From assembly GCA_009733575.1 (NCBI GenBank), contig ML769690.1, positions 17,002 through 81,001 on the forward strand: a stretch of DNA of 64,000 nt. The letters run 5' to 3'. Source of the stretch: Gymnopus androsaceus JB14. Lineage: Eukaryota > Basidiomycota > Agaricomycetes > Agaricales > Omphalotaceae. Below, piece by piece: positions 46,372-57,380 of the stretch. The notes below the pieces were generated by a model that saw nothing but the letters and a program-made list of their open reading frames with translations, did no database searches and was not told the origin of the DNA. The translations under genes and the position numbers were made by a program. Each line of letters begins with the position of its first letter. Position 1 is the stretch's first letter.

Positions 46372-48317
46372 TGGCGAGGTTGGAGATCTAGAAGACAACA
46401 AGATGGGAATGGGGCATAATAAATAGTCGACTCGGTGCGCAAAGCACATGGCAAAAAGAAGGCACGAACCGATAAGAAGTGCACCCAGGAAGGAAGATTG
46501 GGGCATAATAGAGAGAGCACATGTCAAATTTTCAGAATCGATGAAGGCATGGATTGATAAGAAGTGCACACAGGAAGGAAGATTTATTCTTGGAATCGAA
46601 GTATTAATCACCCGCTAAAGTTTTATGGAATTGACCAATAACTGGCCGGTAGAAAGGATTGGGGGTGAACGGGAAATGAAGGCGATCGTCGCAAAGTTAC
46701 ACAGCGGCCTGCAAGTTAGGGCGAAAAGAACAAGACTCGGAGGTCGGCTGATCACAGCCCTGATTGGCGTTGATAGTAAAACAATTCCTTGACATTGACC
46801 ATGGAAGTCTCGATTCGTAACAGGGACTTCTGAGCTCAGAGGTCTCTGTTGCGAATCGAAATATCCATGGTGAAGTCAAGAGAACTTTTACGAATCGACG
46901 CGTTTATGGTGAAGTCACCTGAACCCTAAGTCTGATACGTTGGGATCCATGATCTTCAAGTTGGGAGACGTATCGAGCAGCTAAAGCCGTTTATACGCAT
47001 TCTGGACTGGGACAATTGTTAAAATTGGTCGTGCGGCAAATAAAACTCTGAAGTTCAACGCCATAGTTCACTGTTGGGCCAGCAAGCAACGGAGAGAGTG
47101 GAGAGAGCCAGGGAAGAGAGCCAGCGGCCCAAAGGGTGCGCGCCAATGGAGAGGGAAATTGGCGTTGATGCAAGAAAATGAGGACGGACAGAGATCGGTT
47201 CGGGATAGAGAGATGCATTCTCGATGGAGAGAGAGAAGAGCTCATTGAAGAGCTACATAGAGGCTGAATACAGCCTGCAAGCTCTGTCAAAAGGTGACCT
47301 CGGAATGATACATGCAACGAACAGTCGCAGTGCTGCATGACTAGATAAACATGTTATCAATGTACCTCTGAGAAATGACACAACTCACCTTTGCCCGGTT
47401 TATAGGAACCTATTCAGAAAGATTGCTACCAACGGGCAATTGAAAACAGTTCGAGTGAGATGCTTGACGCGCTGGTTTGAGCCGGCATCGCGTTTCAATC
47501 TACAAATAAAATATTGTGAATTCAATGCCAATCCAAGTTTGAAGACACTTACCACAGTCAAAGTGGACGTTAGGGGCGAGAATTCCTTGAAGGGTATGCA
47601 GATGAATTTACAGCGGCTGAATATAGCCTGCAACTTGTTTCGAAAAAGAAAGACTTGGAATCCGGCTGGCATTAATAGCAAGGAAGGCATTTAAAGATGA
47701 TGCAGTGTAAAATCCACTAAAAGCCTAGCAATGGTTGAAAGGCTACTAGGGGCTGAATACAGCGTGCAAATCGGGTCAAAAGCTGTAAAGCAAGACTCAG
47801 AACTCGGCTGAATACAGCCTGAAATTGGGGATGATGCTAAGACAGCACGAGAAAGCGAGCAAACTGCTGTATGAGATCGGAGATCGGTTCAGACAAAGAG
47901 AGAGAGGACAGCTCCTTGATTACATGGTGGAAGAAAGAAGGAACAAATGGCCGATCCAAAACGGTCACCCAAATCGGATTGTTGTCATCGGCGCCTTCAT
48001 GAAAGCAACCGGTCATAGTAAACACGACCTCTCCCCAAGATACACATCTTCAGCTTCAACGTTCAAAGACGGTGATATTCACATGGACAATAAAAGTGTA
48101 TATGTAGATGCAGGCCCACGATTACATCCTGAAATTTGAATTTCATCGGTACCTCAACCTCAAGCAATGACATGGCACTTACCGCTCACAAAACTACCCT
48201 GCACTTCTGCAAGGTTCAGCATTAGACTGCATATCTAGAAAGGTTTATGCAAAAGACTTGCCTCAACCGTACCGTTCTTCCTCAACATCAGGTGCAGCGT
48301 GGGCATGGAGCAGATTG
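46372..48317. other. Hairpin-motif zone without a recognised gene
   Basis: Contains a 74 base palindrome (46798-46871), four copies of the GGCTGAATACAGCC-type motif (47262-47820), and a module at about 47440-47700 that is a diverged relative of 54456-54620 (shared GATGAATTTACAGCGGCTGA and CCAATCCAAGTTT). No frame here looks like a real protein. Confidence 0.55.
46798..46871. repeat. 74 bp palindrome
   Basis: The left half starts ACCATGGAAGTCTCGATTCG and the right half is its inverse, matching 31 of 37 positions, with the axis in CTGAGCTCAG at 46834/46835. It is flanked on the left by TGACATTG-type sequence and lies in the hairpin-motif zone. Confidence 0.8.
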
Positions 48318-48833
48318 TCACGGCGTGCTTCCAGGAGCTGCTACTTTGGAGCAATCGGCTATCATGGTCCCTAGCCCGGGTCGCACATCCGCCAGCAAAG
48401 TGTTGAGTTTGTTGAAAAAAGCGTGGCGTGATGATTGCTGTGTCCGAGGTTGACGAGCGCCACAAACCTCCAGCTGATACATTTTGGGGAGCCAGTTGGC
48501 GCGGTCTGGAGCTCGAGACTGGTCGAGAAGAAAATGTTCATCCGCTCTGTCCATGAAGGCTACATTGGGAATGAATCCACGCTTTGGCATCTCTATCTGT
48601 TTCATCTCTGCTTTGGACTCCTTGTGAGACAGGGACCGTCCTTCATCGCGATTATTGTTAGAAGGAAGAACATCGTTTTCAAATGGGAGGAAAGTCATGG
48701 AGGCCTCAGATGCAGCAAAGTTGTGCGCATACAAATCAAATGAATCTACGAGATGTTTTTGAAGCGCAAGGTAAGATACGTAGGATTGGGAGCATCCCGA
48801 TACGGGACAGTGGAACCCATTCCCCGAATTCAT
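48318..48833 (-). CDS. C2H2 zinc-finger N-terminal domain protein, Plavaka-associated fragment
   Basis: A 171-residue frame starting MNSGNGFHCPVSGCSQSYVS. The finger C-x4-C-x12-H and the spacing to the start match the N-terminal finger of the Plavaka transposase at 46371 (CKVSGCRDVFATSRSLQVH). The rest, with DRADEHFLLDQSRAPDRANW, is unrecognised and no transposase core follows. It is probably the N-terminal exon of a second, deleted Plavaka-type gene. The role would be binding of the element's own DNA, by inference. Confidence 0.45.
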   Translation of the reverse strand: MNSGNGFHCPVSGCSQSYVSYLALQKHLVDSFDLYAHNFAASEASMTFLPFENDVLPSNNNRDEGRSLSHKESKAEMKQIEMPKRGFIPNVAFMDRADEHFLLDQSRAPDRANWLPKMYQLEVCGARQPRTQQSSRHAFFNKLNTLLADVRPGLGTMIADCSKVAAPGSTP

Positions 48834-49953
48834 CGCGGACGAGCGAGAAGTAGAATGAAAGAAAGATCAAGGTGTCCATAAGTTATAACAGCCTGCAGCG
48901 TGAGACGAACGGAGATGGCCGCAATGAAGCATCTGGAAGAAGCGCAGCATGTGCTGTTTGTTGGGTAGAATATGTGGGATCAATAGCACGTAAACATAAT
49001 GCCAATAAGCATGAGCAAATGGTCAGCTGGACAGTGGGTTGCGTCCAATCTCACCCTAGATAAAGTAGTGGTAAGGAAGAGCCATCAGTTAATTGGATAA
49101 GGCTTACTCCAGTATCACAACGAGAAGCGACTTCGTATGCCCTACTGTAAGATCGCGGTACAGCTCACAGTGTTGTACCATCTCCAGGAATATGGGCCGC
49201 TAAACGAAAGGAAAGGCATGGTTAAAATGATGTGATCCAATGTCATGGATCGAGAAACACACCAGAATAGAAATCCAGGGAGGTCCTGAAGCATACCATG
49301 CAAAGAGGATGCATATAAAATGATTTCAAATGACTGAGTGCAGCCCGCAAGAACACTCGACGGATCCACTTAAACGGGAAGATGGATTTGCCAAACCGTG
49401 CGAGTGAGACTCTCGAATAAGACACTTGAATAGACGAGATGGATACAGCGAGCTGTAATTTCGTGATTGACAGTGGTGAGACGTGAGTTCAACACCATTA
49501 GAGACGTTCGCCGAGTAGTATAGATATCAGAACGTGCTTCAACTGGGCGATCGTTGTATCGCTAGATTGAAGGCTGAATTTACTGCTGGTGAAAATAGCG
49601 AGTTGAGACGAAGTTGGATTTGGGATTCGGCTGAGTACAGCCTGAATGAGATTGGAGTTGGGAAAGAAAGCCATTAAGCACATGCGTAGAGCATCCGAAG
49701 GCGTCGTAGATAGATAGAATAAATTTGCTGATAGCGGCTGAATACAGCCTGCAAGTTGTGTCAAAAACGAAAAAGATTTGGCTGAGTACAGCCTGAAATC
49801 GGTGTGGCACGAAAAGACGATAAGGAGAGATTTAGAGAGAGACAGAGGGATTACATGATGGAAGAAACAAAGGACCCAAAAAAGATCACGCCGCCTTCAT
49901 AGAACATAACAGCGCTCAACCAAGATTATTAATATGGCTTTGAACCAAAAAAG
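48834..49953. other. Hairpin-motif zone, no gene seen
   Basis: Three copies of the hairpin motif at about 49630, 49736 and 49779, with surrounding sequence like that at 42400-42640 and 47610-47830. No convincing coding frame. Confidence 0.5.
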
Positions 49954-50054
49954 CGCCTCAGAAGGGATTCGAACCCATCTCACCTACTCGTAAATGGACT
50001 TCATTCATCACATACTATGTTGAGCGGGTATGATAACCTCTACACCACTGAGGC
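49954..50054 (-). tRNA. Intron-containing tRNA gene or tRNA pseudogene, isotype uncertain
   Basis: On the minus strand the 5' end GCCTCAG and 3' end CTGAGGC form a perfect seven-pair acceptor stem. TGGTGTAGAGGTTATCA fits box A and the D arm. GGGTTCGAATCCC fits box B and the T loop. A run of six T follows (Pol III terminator, 49952-49947). The total of 101 bases implies an intron of about 28 bases. The best anticodon arm I can draw, CCCGC with GTAGG, has a C-A mismatch and a G-T pair and would place AAC (valine) after C33 instead of U33. The isotype is therefore doubtful and the gene may be decayed. Confidence 0.68.
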
Positions 50055-50132
50055 ATATTTAGTCATGATTTTATATAGACTTACAAAGCCACATGTACAG
50101 ATACTACAGTCTACACTTCAGTAGTAGAGCCT

Positions 50133-50498
50133 TCACCAGCACAATTCAGCCCTCTTCGCTCCCGTTCCCTCTTTCTGTCGTAATCTCTCCTGCCATTCGA
50201 CTATAGCTATCCTCCTCTGGAAAAAGTGTATAGTGCTTTTAGTTGGACGGGTTCTCAGAATCACATTCGACAGCACGCTACATTGTGATACCACGGTAGA
50301 AAACGACGTCGACAAGAGCAGAATGGCGAGAACATCGGTGATAGACGCCAACACAGAGTATTTACCGAGAGAGTGACCAGCAAAGGCACAGTCTGTCTGG
50401 ACAAACCCTTTGGAACGCATATCTTCAAACGCTGCTTTCTCGGTAACGACTAGCGCGACCTGAGCAAATGTGGAATCAGACAGAACATTGATGGGATA
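50133..50498 (-). pseudogene. Fatty acid synthase transferase-domain fragment
   Basis: Fungal fatty acid synthase carries a malonyl/palmitoyl transferase domain with an active-site serine in GHSLGEY. This short piece reads FAQVALVVTEKAAFEDMRSK then DCAFAGHSLGKYSVLASITD. The serine is kept but the following glutamate is lysine, and after about 30 residues the frame no longer matches. Nothing else of the very large synthase gene is nearby. It is thus a captured or leftover fragment of a host gene inside a zone of transposon motifs, next to a Ulp1-like gene. Confidence 0.75.
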
Positions 50499-50877
50499 AG
50501 CACATCATTTGAACTTGGGCTGCAATAGAGGGAACTACCTAAGAAGAAAATGATCATCGCTTTCTTCGATTGGTGCAGAGCAACTTACCACCAAAAATCA
50601 ACGCTGGGGTTCATCGACGGTGTATGCACCTCGTTCCATGGCCTCACATCCAACTTCACCTAATCTAACCCTAATCCTCTTGAAGACAGTATGATAGGTA
50701 TCGGATTCATCTTCTGGGCCCAGAGAAAAGAGGCGACAAAGGCGGGGAAACAAAAACCAGAAGTAGGATACATTGAAGGGCTTAGCAAAAATGGGGGTAA
50801 GAGCAAGAAAAGGCATGTTGTGGGTTACGATAAGAAGAAGCATGTGTACAACAAGTTTTTGCCACTATATACCAGGA

Positions 50878-52369
50878 TCAAAGTCCGCCTTCGTCCACTT
50901 CGTCCAACAGTTCCTGAGCCAGTCTCAAACGCTTACCAACCATATCATTAGTGAATCGTAGCTGGTGCGCCGCATCCAAGCTTACATCCACAGCACCAAG
51001 GTTGATGATATGTTTGAGGTGCCAAAGCGTATGGACACCACAATCGTATGTATTAGGCTGGAATGGGACCTGAGACAAAGTGATTAATGAAAGACCAAAG
51101 GCAGAGTGATTAGATGTGATGTACTTTGGCATGGGGGTCGAACTTCCAGTCGGCCAAGTCACCTCTTATATGGACTTCTTCGTTATTGGAACGAATGGTG
51201 GCCAAGGTCTCCGCAAGCCACATCAGAACCTAAAAAACAATTAGCCATTGCGACACTATCTTGTTTTACACAAGTACCAGCATTAATTGTTTATTTTTGC
51301 ATTGTTCTGGGGGTTTGCAGCGATTCGCTACACACAAGTCTCGGAGACTATCATGAATATTGATACACTTTCGTTTAAAGTCAATGCAAGCTGAATACCA
51401 ATGGTCTTGGTTGCCATTGAAAGGAATAAAAACTTGATCAAACATGTTAAGTTTTTGGCGCTGCTGAAGGTCAAATGTTAGACTCAACGTTAACCTCGAA
51501 GAGAGCAAGGCTTACCTGAGTTTTAAGCGCCCATTTCAATAGGTGATCTCTGAGCGCATTGTCCCCAGCCAACTGGTCGATAGCATGAACCGTGTTACAA
51601 CTGCCACAATCTTGGAATAAGAGTTTGATTGGAAAAAAAGAATTCAGACCAAGGGTTGCGTGAGACCGGGTACACCATTTGTCGAGAAAGTGGTTGATAA
51701 TTTTGTCGTCCACCCATTGACCAACTCCCAACGTCGCAAAATGTTTCCACGACACAAACTTCGTGATAACTGAACTGTTGCCTGTATATCGCATTTGGGA
51801 CTGCTGTGAAATTCAGAAGGAGCCACGATCAGTACGAAGGCGCCACTTACCAAGTCGATGAGATCCCTAAGCTTTTCCTTACTTGCATCAGGATGGTTAT
51901 CAAGCGTTTGCCAAAACTCGGACTGGGTCATTTTTTGAATGCTCAAGGCCACCTTCAGCAATTCATTTAAGTTGTTGACCACAGTACGAATCAATGGATC
52001 GGATGAGGTAGCGGCATGATGTTGAAGACCAAGAAGAATTTTGGATCGTAATTTCCGAGCTTCTTTTAGGACATCGATACACCGACCAAGAAAGGAAAGT
52101 TGAGTGGTTAATGTGTAGTACAATTTGTCGTCGAGAACGTGGGCGGCAAGACCTTCACTTGAAGTAGCCTCAAACAAATGTTCGCAATCAGCAAACGCAG
52201 GTCTATGTTTGCGCACTAGATTTGAAGATCCAGGAAGTATTGATTCAAGTAAGGTCATATTGGTGCTGAGCTCAGAGAGAAAACCACCCATGCAGGCGCG
52301 GGATTCACCGAATGGTGAGTCGACGGGGCCGCAACGGGTGCATAAGGCCACTTTCCGCACTACAATCAC
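50878..52369 (-). CDS. Ulp1-like (C48) cysteine protease, copy 1
   Basis: Ulp1 proteases cleave SUMO or related modifiers; transposon-borne members occur in several DNA transposon groups. The N-terminal exon (to 51840) is helical and unrecognised (EKLRDLIDL near its end). After an intron, QWVDDKIINHFLDKWC matches the Ulp1 substrate-entry helix. Next come DQVFIPFNGNQDHWYSACID with the catalytic histidine and INIHDSL with the aspartate. After another intron, FQPNTYDCGVHTLWHLKHI holds the glutamine and nucleophilic cysteine. The catalytic set H-D-Q-C is complete. Introns near 51815-51850, 51495-51515, 51235-51300 and 51070-51110 appear to have good borders. It points away from a related plus-strand gene at 55255, with a beta-tubulin relic between them. 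Confidence 0.72.
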
Positions 52370-52825
52370 CTGCCTGTATTACTTTCAGCGAAGTGTAGGT
52401 TGGGAGAGAGAAGACCACATACCTATTGCTGGAAATTCATGGCATTGAGGATGACAATGAGAATAAGAGATTTGGAAGTGAGCTGAGCGGCTAAAGACAG
52501 CCTGCTGAGTTGAAAGGTTGAGCAAGGATTCTGAAAGAGCGCGCAGCGGCTAAATACAGCCTGCAGTATGAGTTGAAATTTTGAGAGAAGAAGTTGATAC
52601 GACAAGTCTGCAATTGGACTCGGTGATACAAAAGAGCGTTGGAAAGAAGTTTTTTGAAACGAGCGCTTACTCATGCCGCCGACATAGCATTCATCATTTT
52701 CGGCATATACAGTAAGTAATGAAGCACATTGGTTGATATTTGAAGTTTAACGATACAGACATTTGCGATTGCACTTCTAGTACATTAATATTAAGAATAT
52801 ATGTGTTGGATTGTGTGGCTAGTAC
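52370..52825. other. Spacer with two hairpin motifs
   Basis: Holds GGCTAAAGACAGCCTGC (about 52488) and GGCTAAATACAGCCTGC (about 52547), both beginning GCGG. No gene. Confidence 0.55.
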
Positions 52826-52985
52826 CACTTCGCATCGGATCCATGAATTTGAAATTTACGAAAGCTACTGTAGTGTAAGAAAGAGAAAACGACAAAAGCA
52901 TGACAGACAGAAAAAAACACCATGAAAAGAAGACTTAAAAGTTCCGCGAGGTGAGTAGGTATATTGTTCTAGAAGCGACGGGGGT

Positions 52986-54095
52986 AACTTATTGCTCCTC
53001 CTCGACATGGTTCCTCTTCGTATTCACCTTCCTCCTCGATGCTACAATTTTTTCGTGAGCAATCAATCGATTCAATAGAAGGAAGATAACGTACGTAGCA
53101 TCTTGGTATTGCTGACATTCAGCAACCAAATCTTGCATGTTTGACTCGGCTTTGGTGAACTGGCCCAGAGATATCAACAATTGTTCGATACCTCCATCTC
53201 GTCCATACCCTCTTGAGTGTCCCAATGCAAGAAAGCCTTACGCTTGAACATGGCGGTGAACTGGTCGCTGACATTCTTGAAGAGTTCTTGGATGGCAGTC
53301 GAGTTACCCAAGAAGATGACGGTCATCTGAAAGCCCCTCGGAGCAACCTCACACTGCGCACTGAGGAAGTTGTTCGGGATCCATTCAACAGAGTAAGCCG
53401 AGTTCTTGTTCTGGATGTTCTGAATCTGTTCCTTGACCTCCTTCAAGGACACCTTTCCACGGAACACAGCGGCTATAAACTCGGTCAGAATCACTACTAG
53501 ACGCTGTAAGATCTGACATACAGTAAGGTGACGACCATGTCTTGGATCTGAGGCAGCCATCATGTTCTTGGCATTGAGCATCTGTGAAGTGAGCTCGGGG
53601 ACAGTCACGGCGCGGTATTGTTGGCTACCGCGAGCAGTTAATGGAGCAAAAACGGTCATGAAGAAGTGGAGATGAGGAAAGGAGCTACCAAGGACTGTGA
53701 GCTTGAGCAACAGCAGAAGTTGAAAACACCACTTGCCAGTTTTCTTAGGTCAGAGTCACGCTGACCAAGGAAACGCAAGCAGGTCGTAATACCGGACATG
53801 ACAAGAGACGAGGTGGTTGAGGTCACTGTATGTTGTGTTGAAAGCTTGAGAGTCCTGAAGCAAATATCGTTATCAATACAAAAAGTTTCGTCAGAGTTTT
53901 TGACGAGCTGGTGGACTGAGAGCATGGCGTTGTAAGGCTAAAATGACAAAGCGTAAGAGGCATCCTCGGAAAGGAAAAGGAAACTTCATACCTCAACAAA
54001 ACGACCGTGTCGGAGACTTTTGGACTGGGAAAAACCATGTGCGTGCGTGATATCATATTTCTCACAAATTTTGGAGATCACTAGCGTACCCAGAT
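52986..54095 (-). pseudogene. Beta-tubulin pseudogene, copy A
   Basis: Beta-tubulin is the GTP-binding subunit of microtubules. The recognisable part runs from VISKICEKY and PSPKVSDTVV through [35 protein letters not shown] and [20 protein letters not shown]. It continues with [66 protein letters not shown] and AESNMQDLVAECQQYQDAT to a short acidic tail. The first 160 or so residues, including the GGGTGSG GTP loop, are missing. Several small indels shift the frame, and YVIFLLL-type intron sequence follows QDAT. Introns typical of fungal tubulin genes are still present, so the copy derives from genomic DNA, not from processed mRNA. Confidence 0.88.
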
Positions 54096-54220
54096 GCACG
54101 CTTGGCGATGGTTTGTGCTGTGCCGTATGAGTGAGATTGAGGTCTTGTATGCTTCCGATACTCCCAGCAAAGCCACATTGATTGTTCCAGAAGGAGAAAG
54201 ATCAAGGCAAGGCCAGGCGT

Positions 54221-54448
54221 CTAAGGATAATCCCAATATCCCAATAAATTGGACCTGTCTGGTATGGACTTCGGATTGAAGGTAGGCCCATACATTTGCT
54301 GTAGGATTGCGTTTAGATGGGCTATAATCTGGACGGGAGGAGTAGGAGCTGAGGCCGCGCTGGCGGAGTCAGAGGGACAGCTGGCAATCTCAGCAACTCG
54401 ATAGTATAGAGGAAGAAATTTTGAACGCGTGAATTTGCGCTGCAACAA
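54221..54448 (-). CDS. Short open frame inside the duplicated unit, copy A
   Basis: A 75-residue frame starting MLQRKFTRSKFLPLYYRVAE, identical to that at 61069-61296. It follows a good intron (about 54484-54536) and could be the start of the transcript that once ran into the tubulin part. It contains APTPPVQIIAHLNAILQQM; I do not recognise it. Coding status is uncertain. Confidence 0.3.
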   Translation of the reverse strand: MLQRKFTRSKFLPLYYRVAEIASCPSDSASAASAPTPPVQIIAHLNAILQQMYGPTFNPKSIPDRSNLLGYWDYP

Positions 54449-54561
54449 CGCTCTGGTTTGACCCGGCGTTGCATTTCAACCTATGGATAAAACATTATAA
54501 ATATAACGCCAATCCAAGTTTTAAAAAATACTTACCAGATTCAAAGTAGTGGACGTGGAAC

Positions 54562-54820
54562 GAGAATTCCTTCAAGGGTGTGCAGATGAATGTACAGCGG
54601 CTGAAGACAGCCTGCAAGTAACGTTGAAATTGAAGACTGGCCCGAATCCGGCTGAGTACAGCCTGAGACAGCGTTGATGCAGAATACAGCGAGAATTCCT
54701 TCAAGGGTGTGCAGATGAATGTACAGCGGCTGAAGACAGCCTGCAAGTAACGTTGAAATTGAAGACTGGCCCGAATCCGGCTGAGTACAACCTGAGACAG
54801 TGTTGATGCAGAATACAGCG
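54562..54820. repeat. 129 bp tandem repeat, two copies
   Basis: Each unit starts GAGAATTCCTTCAAGGGTGT and includes CAGCGGCTGAAGACAGCCTG and CCGGCTGAGTACAGCCTGAG. The same pair stands at 60710-60960 in inverse orientation. Confidence 0.85.
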
Positions 54821-54990
54821 ATACACGCAAACAGTCAGTATGAGATCGGTTCAGGATAGAGGGAGCGTTGAAAAGTTATTACATGATGAAGCCGCACGCG
54901 GCTTATCAGAATAAAATAGGCGCCCAGGCGTTCTCAAAGTCCTTGGAATCTTTACCAACTCCGCTCGTCTATTCATACCTGTTCAACTCG

Positions 54991-55165
54991 GACTGCAGGC
55001 TGTAATTAGCCGCTGCGTGCTTTTTCCTCACGTCCAAAACTCTTGCTCAAAGTCATCGTACCTTTCAACTCGGATTGCAGCAGCGCTGTACTTAGCCGCG
55101 GCACCCTCTTGCCCCAAATCTCTTCTCACCTTTCAACTCGGATTGCAGGCTGTAATTAGCCGCTG
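54991..55165. repeat. Hairpin motif cluster upstream of Ulp1 copy 2
   Basis: Three copies of a block reading CAACTCGGATTGCAG then GCTGTAATTAGCCGCTGCG or a variant (about 54985, 55075 and 55140). They are in the opposite orientation to most copies at 42-54 kb. They stand directly before the Ulp1-like gene and may be its promoter or the element's end. Confidence 0.7.
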
Positions 55166-55254
55166 CGTGCTCTTTTCTCACGTCAAAATCTTGTAAGTAA
55201 TCTATTTTATCCTTGTTTCTTATGATGAACTAACATACTTACATGCTCAGTATA

Positions 55255-56775
55255 ATGGATCATCTAGGATTAGCTCGTCCTTGTGATTCATCTTGTGAAT
55301 CCAAATTGACTGCACTCGGCACATATCCATTGTGCATGGTTGAGCCAGTAGAAACAGTCTTGAAGGCTATTCAAGGAATTACCGAGTATATTCCTGCTAT
55401 GCAGGAACTTTTCGCTTGTACCCCGGAGGTAAACGTCGACAAAGAGCTGGATTACCAGGCCACGCTGCAATGGGGCTGGTCTCTCCCGAAAAAGGAAACT
55501 CAGAATCGTACTAGTACTTACTTGTTCAATGTCTTGCTCTATCCCCGAATCAGAGCTGCATCGGACTGTCTTCGGTTGATTGAAACAGCCGTTGATATTA
55601 GTAGCGAAGCACTACACAGCGCAGCGGACAAACACAACGTTCAAACAACCGAGGTCTTGGTCGCTCTTCAACGAATGCTTGTACTCAAAAGGAGTTTGCA
55701 ATGCATTTTGAAAATGTTGTTTAGTGCAGGCAGGTTCATCTTGATGGAAATTCCGGACTTTGCTAAAGAGATTTCAAAGCTCATCATTGACCCAGTGAGT
55801 GGTATAGTTGCATGATCTTTTGATTCTCTACCGCTCAGCTTGCTACACTCAGCTCTGAACGTTGACTGTGTTTGACATTGATTTTGGTAGGATAAAAGAG
55901 GTCAAGTTAAAAGATTTCCTCTCGCTTGATCAGGAGAAGTACGTCAACGATGAAGTCATGAACTACTTCTGCGTTAAGTGGACGAGAAGGCGGCCTACGA
56001 AACGAGTCATTGCGTTGACTACGTTTTTTTCTGCAAAAGTTCTATTTGAACATGGGAACCTAAGAGGGGAGGTGTATGACAGGCTCTCGGAAGATAGCTT
56101 GAAGTATTGCAAGGCTGCCAAGGTATGTATGATTCTGAGGATCTTTAATGCCGCTAATGCAACTTTATGTGCTAGCGATGCACAGGCTTGTCTTGTTTCG
56201 ATAAAGTTTTCGTGCCAATCCATGAACCGAGCGGACACTGGTACTCAGCATTGATCGATTATGAAGGCCAAAAAATAGAAAATTTTGACAGCTGGGGAGC
56301 AACGTATGAGAAAAATTCTGGGCGAGACATAAAAGACCAGAAGCATGCACCACTCATGTTGGTAGGTAAAATAGCATTTTTTGGTACTCCCTCAGTTTTT
56401 CATACTTCTCCGATAGGTTTTAATGTGGGCAGCAGAGCTGTGGAGCTCAATTCGCAGTGTCGAGCCAACGGATAAGCCGACCGTCTTGCTCGGGGACAAT
56501 AAGGACTCTGGATGGACTTTCGATCCGCATGCACTGGTACGTACATTAGACTGTGATGCGACCAATAACCTCACTTTTTCTAGGTCGCATTTCAGGACAA
56601 CTGCTTCAACTGCGGGATTCATGTTCTCGACCATCTGGATAGGATCTTGCGAGGAGAAAATCTGAACCGGAAAGACAAACCGTCGATGGATCATCGTCAT
56701 CAATCGTTTCTTCTTGAACGCCTTTTACTCGCACAGGAGCTTTATGATGATGCAAAGAGTCCCACCATTATTTAA
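55255..56775 (+). CDS. Ulp1-like (C48) cysteine protease, copy 2
   Basis: A paralogue of the gene at 50878-52369. It starts MDHLGLARPCDSSCESKLTA just after an intron acceptor, with a helical N-terminal domain (EPVETVLKAIQGITEYIPAM). After an intron, LDQEKYVNDEVMNYFCVKW matches the entry helix. Then come DKVFVPIHEPSGHWYSALID (catalytic His), IENFDSW (Asp) and, in the last exon, AFQDNCFNCGIHVLDHL (Gln and Cys), ending in a stop at 56773-56775. The catalytic set is complete. The join near 56125-56188 leaves a frame mismatch with the obvious splice sites, so a small lesion or alternative intron is possible. It points away from copy 1 and from the tubulin relic between them. Confidence 0.68.
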
Positions 56776-57380
56776 CTGTACATTCACGTAACTCGTTAAG
56801 CTACTTTTTGTCTTTATGTTATAAAACAGCAGCTAAGATAGGCTGAGGCTGGAGAGTAGGATCGAATCTCGGAGTGAGTGAGTGAAAAGTATAATACTAG
56901 TTGGACAGCATCAGCAAAACCTGTTCTGGACAGAGCTAGACATAGCCCTCTGTCCAGAATGTTGTGGGATCGTTTTATAGCTTTGATCGGTCGGTTTCCT
57001 GCCTAATTTGATCCAATAGTTCACACCGGTTGTAGACAGTCACGGAAGTTTTTATTCTATATACAGTTGTCCATGCGCCTCCCGCTTGCCACTTGCGCTT
57101 TTTCTCACCGCCCTCCCGCCCACTGTCATGCTCGATACACCATTGCCCCTGTTCACTGCCATGCTGGATACCCGCTCACCACCATGCTCTATACCGCTAC
57201 CCCTCCTTCTAGCTACTACTCCATTGACCATATTCCGACCTCCGTCACGCTTGATTCACCACCGCTCCTTCATAAGCCTATATATATACAAATACACCAA
57301 CCATCAACTAACTGCAAACCAAAAAGCAAGTACTAAGTAGAGTCAATCAAGGACAACGCTGATGGTTGAAGCATCCTGAA
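56776..57380. other. Spacer, no gene seen
   Basis: Includes a C-rich stretch (57070-57250) with loosely repeated CATGCTCGATACACC-like words. No convincing frame or RNA gene. Confidence 0.5.

Larger units (their letters stand above)
52826..54820 (-). mobile_element. Inverted duplicate unit, copy A
   Basis: About 2.0 kb that reappears in opposite orientation at about 60695-62686 with very few differences (for example one Lys/Glu change in the tubulin relic). It contains the beta-tubulin pseudogene, an open frame at 54221-54448 and, at its outer end, two 129 base tandem repeats each with two hairpin motifs (54562-54820). The unit boundaries coincide with loss of similarity at 52826 (next to CATCGGATCC) and near 54815. 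Confidence 0.85.

Noticed and set aside
52370..54830. Repeated frames reading LQAVFSRCTFICTPLKEFS
   Set aside because: They are translations of the 129 base repeats with the hairpin motif and do not extend into a conserved protein.
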